Part shown: positions 11,095-20,069 of the stretch, in pieces | Numbering within the stretch: the stretch's first letter is position 1 | Layout of the letters: each line of letters starts with the position of its first letter | Assembly: GCA_021397845.1 (NCBI GenBank) | Contig: CM038039.1 | Coordinates: 5,387,731-5,451,730 of the forward strand | Reading direction: 5' to 3' | DNA length: 64,000 nt | Origin: Areca catechu | Taxonomy: Eukaryota; Streptophyta; Magnoliopsida; Arecales; Arecaceae | Made by a program: the position numbers and the translations under genes | Notes under the pieces: model-generated | The model's input: only the letters and a program-made list of their open reading frames with translations | What the model was told of the DNA's origin: nothing | Database searches by the model: none

Positions 11095-11960
11095 CCTCGG
11101 GTCTTGGTCGCCTGAGAGCTGGGCTCAGGTCTTAGTATCTTTGATCTAAGCTCGAAGACTTGTCATCCAGAGATATAGGCCCCGAGTCTTGATTTCCTGA
11201 GAGCTGGGCTCAGGTCTTGGTGTCTTGGAGCTAGGCTCGAAGACTTGTTGTCTGGAGAGCTGGACCCCGGGTCTTGGTCCCTGAGAGCTGGGCTCAGGTC
11301 TTGAGTCTTGGAGCTAGGCTCGAAGACTTGTCATCCGAAGAGCTGGGCCTCGGGTCTTGGTTGCCTTAGAGCTAGGCTCATGTCTTGGTGTCTTGGAGCT
11401 AGGCTCGAAGACTTGTCATCCGAAGAGCTAGGCCCCGGGTCTTGATTGCCTGAGAGCTGGGCTCAGGTCTTGGTGTCTTGGAGCTGGGCTCGAAGACTTG
11501 TTGTCCGAGAGCTGGGCCTCGGTCTTGATTGCTTGAGAGCTGGGCTCAAGTCTTTGTGTCTTGGAGCTAGGCTCGAAGACTTGTCATCCGGAGAGCTGGG
11601 CCCCGGGGTCTTGATTGCCTGAGAGCTGGGCTCAGGTCTTGTTGTCTGGAGAGCTGGGCCCCGGTCTTGGTCGCCTGAGAGCTGGGCTCAAGTCTTGGTG
11701 TCTTGGAGATAGGCTTGAAGACTTGTCATCCGGAGAGCTGGGCCTCGGGTCTTGGTCGCCTGAGAGCTAGGTTCAGGTCTTGGTGACTTGGAGCTAGGCT
11801 CGAAGACTTGTCATCTAGAGAGCTGGGCCCCGGGTCTTGGTCACCTAAGAGCTGGGCTCGGGTCTTGGTATCTTGGAGCTGGGCTCGAAGACTTATTGTC
11901 CAGAGAGCTGGGCCCCGGGTCTTGATTGCTTGAGAGCTGGGCTCAGGTCTTGTGGCTATA
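11095..11960. repeat. 85-bp tandem array of element A, right part
   Basis: About ten further copies of the unit seen at 8290-9353, up to the pol 3' flank. Without the inserted element the array would be about 1.9 kb with some 22 copies. The minus-strand frame at 11726-11989 is repeat sequence read through, not a gene. Confidence 0.9.
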
Positions 11961-11998
11961 TTTCTGCAAGCAAATAACCTTTTATGCAAAAGGAAGTC

Positions 11999-12004
11999 TT
12001 TATT
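11999..12004 (-). terminator. AATAAA between integrase and array, element A
   Basis: In element sense AATAAA follows the integrase stop by about 25 bp and precedes the array. The surrounding block (ATGCAAGGC- and CTTTTNTGCA-like words) is shared with element B, where AATAAA is at 29965-29970; element C has AATAAA at 61307-61312. A role in mRNA 3'-end formation is inferred. Confidence 0.4.
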
Positions 12005-12027
12005 ACTTATTGAAAGAAAGCCTTACA

Positions 12028-13205
12028 TTATTGATAGTATCTTCTCATATTGCAGGCATTCCATGTTCGAGAGAACCTGACACCATCAAGATCCTCGAGG
12101 TAGTAGGCCCCATATGAGAGGGCTTCGGTCACTTTATAGGGGCCTTCCCAGTTTGGCGAGAGCTTGCCGCACTCCCGGGGTTGAGATACTTCAACTCGGC
12201 GCAGCACCAAGTCCCTGGGTCTGAAGACTTTTGGCCTTACCCATGCATTGTAATACTGGGCCACTCATTGTCGGTATGCCACCATTCGGAGCCGAGCTTT
12301 GTCCTTTATTTCTTCAAGGAGGTGTAAGTTGTGCAAAGGTATGCCGAGTTCTGCGCCTCGTCGTACTGCTATACTCATAGCGTGGGCACGCCGAGCTCAA
12401 CTAGGATGACTGTCTCGATACCGAAGACAAGATTGAAGGGCATCTCGTCAGTTGCCATTCTAGGCATCATGTGGTAGGCCCATAGAATGCTTGGGAGTTC
12501 CTCCGCCCATCTACCCTTGGCTAGGTCCAGCCTGGTTCTGAGTCATTGGAGGATGATCCGATTTGTCACCTCGGCTTCCCCATTTGTTTGGGGGTGGGCT
12601 ACCGAGGTAAGGCGGTGCTGGATGCCATGCTCAGTGCAGAATACTTCGAACTCCCGATTGTCGAATTGTCGCCCGTTGTCGATGATGATAAAGTGGGAGA
12701 GTCCGAAGTGGCAGATAACTGCCTTCCAAAAGAATTGGCGGACATTGGCTTCAGTGATCCGAGCTAGCAGTTCTGCTTCGACCCACTTGGTGAAGTAGTT
12801 GATTGCCACTAGCAGGAACCTTCGTTGTCCCGGTGCAGGAGAAAATGGCCCAAGAATGTCCATTCTCCACTGAGCAAAGGGCCAAGAGGATGAGAGCTGG
12901 GAGATCGGCGTCACCGGTTGGCACTGTATTTGGGCATGGCGCTGGCACTTGTCACACCTCTTGACAGAGTCGACGGTGTCCTCCCTCATGGTCTCCCAGA
13001 ATAACCCCTAGCAGAGAGCTTTGTATGCCAGTGTTCTCCCTCCCACATGGTTCCCACAGAGGCCTTCATGTATTTCCCGGAGTACGAAGGCTACCTTTGT
13101 GGGCTTGAGGCACTTCAGGAGCGGGTAGAAGTGAGATCGGCGATAGAGCTGGCCTTTCATCATCAAATGATCCGGAGGCCTTCTTCTTGATGAGACCGCT
13201 TCCAT
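12028..13205 (-). pseudogene. pol: Integrase region of element A pol
   Basis: Zinc-binding HHCC domain: HEGLCGNH at about 13060 and CDKCQ at about 12950. The catalytic core has D in MDILGPF, D in IIDNGRQF and E in TNGEAEV (about 12560), so the DDE triad is intact. The C-terminal part (12264-12028) reads FRPRDLVLRRVE...NWEGPYKVTE. No chromodomain is present, as expected for Tat. The parts lie in different frames or are separated by stops, for example a TAG in the KALC-GLFWETMRED stretch. It would nick and join element DNA in the nucleus if intact. Confidence 0.85.
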
Positions 13206-13375
13206 GCGGTCCTCTGTAAGATGCCATTAGTGATGTACCACGTACCTATCCATCCAGCTCGGCTCGGGATGACTTGTTGCACCTCCTCTGGGCCTTCGTA
13301 GCTTGGATTCTTGAGGTACTCGATGTAGGCGCGCCCCAGTGATGAGTCCGACAAGGTCGCAAGCCTCGACAGTGC

Positions 13376-14660
13376 ATCTGCGCATGCATTCTCCCCTCGA
13401 GGGATGTGAAAAATGTTGAAGCGCTAGAAGCTTACCGTACTCAAGCGGACTCTTTCCGTTACTTCATCATCTGGGGATCTCTGGCCTCATACTCCCCGGA
13501 GACTTGCCCAGCAACCAGTTGGGAGTCGGTAAAGACTTTCAAGCATTGCACGCCCAGATCACGGGAGACTTTAAGACCCACGAGGAGCACCTCGTACTCC
13601 GCCTAGTTGTTCATGGCAGTGAACTTGAAGCGGAGAGCACATTCTGCCACTACCCCATCGCTGTTGGCAAGGATGAGGCTTGCTCCGCTTCTGCCAGAAT
13701 TGGATGCACCATCCACGTGGAGGATCCAAGGCTCCTCCTCCGGTCCGAGCTCTGCTTGGGGCTCCTTCATTGTCTGATTTAGCTCCTCGACAAGCCCTGT
13801 GCATTCGACCACGAAGTCGGCTAGGACCTGGGCCTTCTGCGAAGATCTTGATCGATATGCTATGTCAAACTCGCTCAAGAGCAGGAACCAAGGGAGGCAG
13901 CGATCGGCCGACCTCGAGATGAACCGGCTCAGCACTATAATCTGCCCCGTCAAGCGTTGGATCTGCTTCTTGGATGCTAGGTGCTCCATGTCAATGATCG
14001 CCTGGACCTTCTCCAGGTTGGTCTCAATGCCCCTCTGAGTGACCATGAAGCCAAGGAACTTCTCTGCCGCTACTCCGAAGGCACACTTTACTGGATTTAG
14101 CTTCATCTGGTACTCTTGAAGGTTATGGAAGGCTTCGACGAGGTCGGTGACGTGGTCTAAGCTCGGCTTGCTCATGACAAGCATGTCATCCACGTACACC
14201 TGCATGTTCCGACCAATCTGGTCTTTGAAGACCCTATTGACCAGACGCTGGTATATGGCCCCAGCGTTCTTCAAACCAAAGGGCATCATCTTGTAGCAGT
14301 ATGTCCCTTGGTCGGTGATGAAGGCAGTGTGCTCCTTGTCCTTCGGGTGCATCCAGATCTGATTGTATCCGGAGAACGCATCGATGAAGGAGAGGAGCCG
14401 GTGCCCCGAGGTAGTGTCCACCAACTGATCGATCTTTGGTAGGGGAAAGCTATCCTTTGAGCATGCCTTGTTAAGGTCGGTGTAATCTACACATATCCTT
14501 CATTTGCCATTGCTCTTCTTCACCATCACCACATTCGCCAACCAGCTTGGATATTGCACCTCTCGAACAAAACCGGTGGTGAGGAGCTTGTCTACTTCCT
14601 AGTTGATGGCCGCCTGCCTCTTCGGGGCGAAGCTTCTTTTCTTTTGCCAAACTGGCCAAT
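13376..14660 (-). pseudogene. pol: RT fused to archaeal-type RNase H, canonical RNase H deleted (element A)
   Basis: The RT fingers lie at about 14600-14430 (VREVQYPSWLANVVMVKK, RICVDYTDLN). A single 273-codon open frame at 14424-13603 then holds the palm (DAFSGYNQI, MQVYVDDMLV) and thumb (FLGFMVTQRGIE). At about 13860 thumb sequence (ADRCLPWF) jumps straight into LSEFDIAYRSR...KAQVLADFVVE, the tether, followed by the second RNase H (WILHVDGASNSG). Compared with element B, about 130 residues covering the canonical RNase H are missing, yet the frame is kept. A TAG stops the frame at MNN-AEYE where element B has CAG. The remaining aRNH and tether (VFTDSQLV) continue to about 13376. Confidence 0.85.
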
Positions 14661-14793
14661 GCTTTGGGTCAATGCTCAGCTTGTGGGTGATGACGTCAGG
14701 GAGGATACCTGGCATGTCCGCCGCCGTCCAGGCGAACATATCTGCATTCATTCACAGGAATTCCAAAAGGTGTGCCCTCTCCTCATCCTGCAG

Positions 14794-15400
14794 CTAGGCC
14801 CCGATTTGCACCGTCTTTGCAGGATCGTCTCTGAGTGGATAAGAGAGTTGCCGTTCAACCGGGCCTCCCCTGGGATCTTGAGCCCTTTGGTCGAGTTCAT
14901 CCGTCCTGGGATCGTCCTCGGGGACCTTGGCCCCAGGGAGGGTTTGGAAGCAGTGCTGCATCGACTGGGGTGTTCCCCTCATCTTCCTGATGTCGTAAGG
15001 AGTTGGGAACTGTACAAGTAAGTCTCTTGGTGGAGATGACGGCATCGAAAAGCTTGAACCCGGGTCGGCCTAGAATCACGTTGTAGGCTGAAGGAAGCAT
15101 GACAACCGTGAAAGTCATCATAACGGTGCTCAGCTGGGGTGGGGTCCCAGCGGTGACTGAGAGAGTAATTTCTTCCTCCATCCTTACAGAATCGCCTGTG
15201 AACCCAACACGAGGAGTGTGCACAGGCCTGAGTTGAGCAGGAGAGAGATTCATCCTAGAGAAAGTATCATAGAAAAGCACATCCATGGAGCTTCCACTAA
15301 AAACCATGATGCGTTTTACAGGATGCTTCGCGATCGTCATCTCGACGACCACATCATCATTATTTATGTTTTTTCCCCCATCTCCCCCCTCCCTCATAAA
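14794..15400 (-). pseudogene. pol: Aspartic protease region of element A pol
   Basis: Order: VVVEMTIAKHPVKRIMV, then FSGSS at the active site, then LPSAYNVILGRPGF near 15070. Element B has the intact DSGSS at the matching place, so the catalytic Asp is replaced by Phe here. Downstream, a Pro/Asp-rich linker (DPRGGPVERQLSYPL) connects to RT. The enzyme would process gag-pol in the particle. Confidence 0.8.
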
Positions 15401-15459
15401 AGGGAGTACATTTTTGGAATGCCCTACCCCCTGGCTTTCTTGGATGCACACTCGGCTCC

Positions 15460-17045
15460 TCAGCATATCATCCCAACCGGCTTCTCTGTAGGGGTGTTGT
15501 CGACTGCTGGAGCTGGCGGGAGAGCAGCGAGCACCTGAGGTTCTGCTTGAGGTCTGCCCCCCACAAACCTTTTGAGGTAGCCCCTCCTGATGAGTTCTTC
15601 GATCTCCCACTTGAGGTTATGGCATTCCTCGGTATCATGGCCATGATCGCGGTGAAAGTGACAATACTTCATTTTGTCACGGCCAGTGGATGGCTTTATC
15701 GGAGGCGGGTGCTTCAAGTAGGGCTCGCCTTCGATCTCCATGAGGAGGGGGGTGTAACTCCCCTCGGGAATGGGAGCGCTTCTCAGCCTTGGTCCCTACT
15801 GGAAGCTCAAAGTTAACGGTCCCAGATTCGACATCCTGGATGCCTCGACGGGGATTGGTTTCTTCAGTGGCTTTCTGTCAAGCTCCCACCTCATAAGATC
15901 TGCCTCCTCAGCACGGATGTATTTTTGAGCTCGAAGGAGGAGCTTGGAGTAGCTCTTGGGGGCTTCTTATATAGCGAGTAGGTCAGGCGGGAGGTCCTAA
16001 GCCCTCGCTTCAGAGCCAACATAGCAACTAGCTCCTCGAGATTATAGATCTCCAACGCGACAGCCTTGAAACGGGCCACGTAGTCCCACAGGGGCTCACA
16101 GTCCTACTGCCTGATGGAGAAGAGACTGTCTGCCTCTCGTAGCATCTTTCGACAGGCATCGAAGTGGGCCATGAACTTCTGCCCCAGCTGGGCGAAGGAG
16201 TTGATGCTCTCTGGTTCCAGATGGTTGAACCACACCCGGGCTGCTTTCCAGAGAGTTGCAGGAAAGGCGACACAGAGAAAAGCATCGGTGGCCCCCTGGA
16301 CCCTCATGAGGGTCCTGTAGCTTTTCAGGTGGTCCAGGGGATCGGTGGTCCCATCGTAAGGCTCCACCTGTGGCATACGGAACCGATCTGGGATCGGCTC
16401 TTCTTAGACTTCTCGGAAGAAAGGGGGATGGGCGTCGTATCTCGCTGGCTCGCTAGTGGAGCCCGGTAGGTTGGCAAACCGGCGGGATAACTCCACCAGC
16501 CTACAGTCATGCTTCTCCAGGCGCTTCTCCACCATGCGCCTGATGGTTTCGTCAGTGGACCCCTCCACCGAAGGAGACGGAGAAGGTAACATGGGTGCAT
16601 GGCACCCATGGCAGGGGGTCTTGCTCTTTCTACCTTGGCAGGGTTTGGGCACTACCCGCTCGAGGTCTGATGAGCGGCTCTCATTGTCAGCAGACCCAGC
16701 TCGTTGTCTTTTCATAGGAGTTTGGTGGCTATCCCTGTTGTTAGTGATGGCCCGTGGCTGTGAAGGCCTTCCTTGGAAGGAACGTAGGCTCTCGCGGGGT
16801 GCTGTGGCATGGGCCGCGGGAGTTCCTGGCTGCTGATGAGTAGCCAAGGATCGGTGCTGGTGCTGGATCTGGTGCACTGCCATGGCAAGGATCTGCACCT
16901 GCTGGATGAGCGCAGCCAGCTGGGATTCCGACGGAGGTGGTTGAGCTGGAGCGGGTGGTTCTACCTCTGGGTTGTGCAGGTTCCCCCGGAAAGGGGAGTC
17001 TCTTATACGGCTGGTGGAAACCTCTCTCGCTCGCGTCGTCACCAT
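15460..17045 (-). pseudogene. gag: gag of element A
   Basis: The likely start is MVTTRAREVST at 17045, about 55 bp inside the primer-binding site; an in-frame Met at 17087 overlaps that site too closely. The N-terminal region has a heptad helix (LAALIQQVQILAMAVHQIQ) and a basic Ser/Pro-rich stretch. The capsid-type domain (PF03732-like: YDGTTDPLDHLKSYRTLM, FPATLWKAARVWF, FAQLGQKFMAHF) is at about 16376-16104, and its continuation (IYNLEELVAMLALKRGL) at 16079-15930. The zinc knuckle YCHFHRDHGHDTEECHNLK at about 15660 is the form typical of Tat gag. Stops interrupt it at about 16404 and 16104. Confidence 0.85.
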
Positions 17046-17099
17046 CCTTCCATCGAACTGCTTGTAAGGGGGCTCAAGCTGGATCAAGGATCGCTCGTC

Positions 17100-17118
17100 T
17101 CCCTACCTGGTGCACCAA
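17100..17118 (-). other. Primer-binding site of element A
   Basis: In element sense TTGGTGCACCAGGTAGGGA, two bases inside the 5' LTR. It matches the sites at 792-810 and 35392-35410 apart from CpG-type changes. Confidence 0.7.
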
Positions 17119-17120
17119 TC

Positions 17121-18382
17121 TGTTAGTGTCAAGATCGTTGTGGCCTATAGCTACTGTCGTGGTCGGATCGCCCCTCTTGGACTCTCAGGATATCCTGCTC
17201 CTTTGAACCTGCAAAAATGGGGCTAGTGACCCGGGCCGGGAATTCTGGCGGGGGCACTCTGACAGTCAAGTCAGTAACGATCCAAGAAAATCGATCCTCC
17301 TGGTCGAGCCCCTCTTGATGGACTCCATGCTAGGAGGAGTGAGTAGTATGGAAATGGGATGCAAGTGTGTCGGGAGGATGATGGCCGAGCTAGAGGGATC
17401 CTCTACGTGGCCTTCTCTCCGTCACTTGCTTGAGTTTCTTGTGGTGAGATAGTGGTTGTGATTGAGATTGTTGTTGTTGTGATTATTACCATCCCACTTG
17501 GGGTGCCGATGATTCTTTTAAACTCTGGTGGTTATTGGGCGCCTACCTCGAGATCTTTCCTTGTGTCAGCGGGCACGTGTAGTGGTGTCCCATGTCGTGA
17601 ACAAGATGCCTTTTCCGGTTCGTGATAGGAGAACCTGCCATGCACTCTGACATTCCTTCCAGTCGTCCCGTTCCAGGAAACTTGGCAGTGCCTTGATCGG
17701 GGAGCCGCCACCCCCGGGATTCGAATCTCTTGGTTGACTTCCTCTTTCAGGTGGTTCAAGTGGTTGGTGAAGAGCGTGGTGCCTCGATCACAGGGCCTCT
17801 CCCTTTTTTGGTGTAAGTGGTGGTTGTGAAGAGTTATTGTGGCCAGGTGGGCGCCTCTTCGCGACCCTCAAGCGGCTCGCCAGCCTCCTGGGATGATGGT
17901 GCCACCTCCCTGCTTGCTGGTGTCTTCGCCCGAGCTGGAGGCCAAGCTGGAGAGACAGGGCTCGACTCCAAGGGGCTCGACCTCGATATGGCTCCACTTG
18001 GCGGAGGAGGGCTAAGCTTGACTCCGGACCAAGGGAGTCTGACCTCGGGCGAGCTCGACCTGACGGAAGAGGGCAGAGCGCGGCTTTGGCTTAGAGGACT
18101 CGACCTCAGAGGGGCTCCACGTGGTAGAGGCGAGCTGAGCTCGACTCCAGACCATGGGGCTCGACCTCGAGGGATTTGCAAGGATGCCGCTCGGCTCCGA
18201 CCTAAGCATCCCGAGCTCGTAGGCCCGGTTTGGCGGAGGGCGGAGCTCGGCTTCGACGGGCGGCCTTGTTGTTCTGAGGGATCTTAGCCCGATCGAAGGA
18301 GTCCGAGTAGAGTATCTGATGTGGCGGCCTTCCCTGACGTGGCGTCTGACAGCTACTCCACGTCAGCGATTCGGCCACATCA
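17121..18382 (-). repeat. 5' LTR of element A
   Basis: 1262 bp, partner of 3858-5118. Conserved motif at 17254-17275, TATA-like TTTAAAAG (element sense) near 17515. Both LTRs share all major blocks, with scattered substitutions including many CG to TG or CA changes. Exact divergence was not computed. Confidence 0.88.
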
Positions 18383-20060
18383 GGGCCAAACCCTATTTAC
18401 CAAGTTTGTTTAGTTGGTTGTGCCTCTTGATCAATTTGATCAAGTTGGGATTTAATTAATTAGTTGGTTGAGTCTTGTAATTATTAGTTGAGTCCTGTAA
18501 TACAAGGGAGACCCAATTGAAGACCCATGTAACTTCATGTGCACTCAAATCAAGACCCATGTGCATCTAAATTAAGATTCCATGTGACCCCATGTGCTAG
18601 CTCAAGACAAGCCATGTGACTCCATGTGCTAGCCCAAGTCACTTGTTATATGTAACCAAGTCTTGGCACCACCTTTCTCAAGAATTTGGACAACATCACA
18701 TGTTATGTCTAGACACCACTTGACACTTCATCGGGATAACACCACTTGCCATCTCATCAGGACAACACAACACTTGCCATGTCAACCTTTTGGTCGGCCA
18801 AATGAAAGCAAGATTTGGCTCCACTTAATTTTAAGATGTGTAAATGAGAAGGACTCTCCAAATTGGTGCCCCCACTCAAGTAATTCATGCCAAAATTTTC
18901 AAGGAGTCGGCTAAGCATCTCTTCCTCTCTTTCATGCCAACTTCTAAGAATTTCAAGCCTAGTTGATCATCCACATTAAAGAAGATTCAATGGTTCTCTA
19001 CCTAAGTATTTTGATCAAACAGGTTCCCAGTTGCTCAAGATTAGAGAACTCAAGAATCCTATAAAAACTCTTGAGTTTTCTTCTATCCAGACTGAAGAGT
19101 CCACCATCCTGCGGAAGCCCACATCATCCAGTCTCCAGAGTCTAGTAATCAGGGCAATCCATGAAGCAATCTTGGCCCTTCATCATGACACCTCACCAAT
19201 CCACCTCTTTGGTGCCAATTTTGGATGAGAGGCCCATGAATTTGTCCACCTTGGAGAGAGCCCCAGATCAGCCCAAGAGTAGGAGTCCAAGATGCCCAGG
19301 CAAGGTTTCTGGGAGTCATTGCCTAAGGGAAACAAACACTAGTCTTTGTAACCCTTACATCTCTAGTTGTTGGTCTATAAATACTCCATCAATCCCCTAT
19401 ATTATTAATGATTTATTAATAAAATAAAGTGACACTCTATCAAATTTTCTTTCTTTGCTGTGTGCATCGCGAGATGTGAGGCCCTTTTCTTTGTTCTTCG
19501 GAACATCGCGAGGTATGAGGCCCTACTTATCTAGGCATCAGAAAAACCCTAGCCGACCTTTTCCTTCCCCCTTCCCTTTTTTACTTTTCCATCTTTTCTT
19601 TCCTTTGCTTCTTTCTAACTGAAAACTTTCTTTGTTGAGTGATTACAGGTGATCATGAACCAAAGTCGAGGTGTTCTTGCCTTAGAACCAAAATCGTGGA
19701 AGATCGGAGCTCGAAGATTGAAATCTTGAAGCCCTGCCGCAAGATTCTGAGAGTTCCAACAAATCTACTTCAATGAAAAAATTCGACGTTGGTAAAATTC
19801 AAAATCCTTTTACTACTCTTTAGATTCTGATTTTTGAAAGTAGACCCTAGTTTAAGGTGATTTCTTAATCGCCAAATCCTGATTATTTTAGTTACTTTGT
19901 TAGATCTACACGTATAGGCATAACTAGTTGACTAGTTACCTTAATTGCATACTTTGAGTCTTTAAAAAATTTGAAATTATAAAAAATCTTAATTGTTGTT
20001 TTTCACTATTAATTAGATTATTAATCAATAGATTATGTTTTCATAATTGTCCCGCATCAT
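18383..20060 (+). mobile_element. Remainder of the probable chromovirus 3' LTR
   Basis: The sequence continues from 3857 once element A is removed. A promoter-like box, GTCTATAAATACTCC, lies at about 19372-19386. It is followed by GATTTATTAATAAAATAAAG (poly(A) signal type) at about 19410-19430 and a pyrimidine-rich leader (19560-19620). An end near GTCCCGCATCA (about 20056) would give a TG...CA LTR. No partner LTR is in the window, because the chromovirus is 5'-truncated, so the borders are tentative. No gene is seen here. Confidence 0.45.
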
Positions 20061-20069
20061 TAATTTGGT

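Larger units (their letters stand above)
3858..18382 (-). mobile_element. Complete Tat-like Ty3/gypsy element (A) nested in the chromovirus
   Basis: A 14.5-kb element on the minus strand. Its two LTRs (3858-5118 and 17121-18382) start and end alike in plus orientation (TGTT...CCACATCA). Flanks are GGGCA and GGGCC, a 4/5 target duplication. Going leftwards, the internal order is primer-binding site, gag, protease, RT plus archaeal-type RNase H, integrase, tandem array (split by a second insertion), antisense accessory gene, polypurine tract. The extra RNase H (HVDGASNSG) and the long 3' region with an antisense gene place it in the Tat lineage. gag-pol is broken by stops, so it cannot be autonomous now. 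Confidence 0.9.

Noticed and set aside
8534..11989. Open frames and a regular repeat-spacer look in the 85-bp array
   Set aside because: Frames repeat with the unit and shift freely. There are no unique spacers, so it is a tandem array and not a CRISPR; it is also a plant genome.
15218..15538. Plus-strand frames within gag-pol of element A (also 12487-12798, 14554-15021, 16456-16836)
   Set aside because: They are shadows of the minus-strand gag-pol, which matches known domains.
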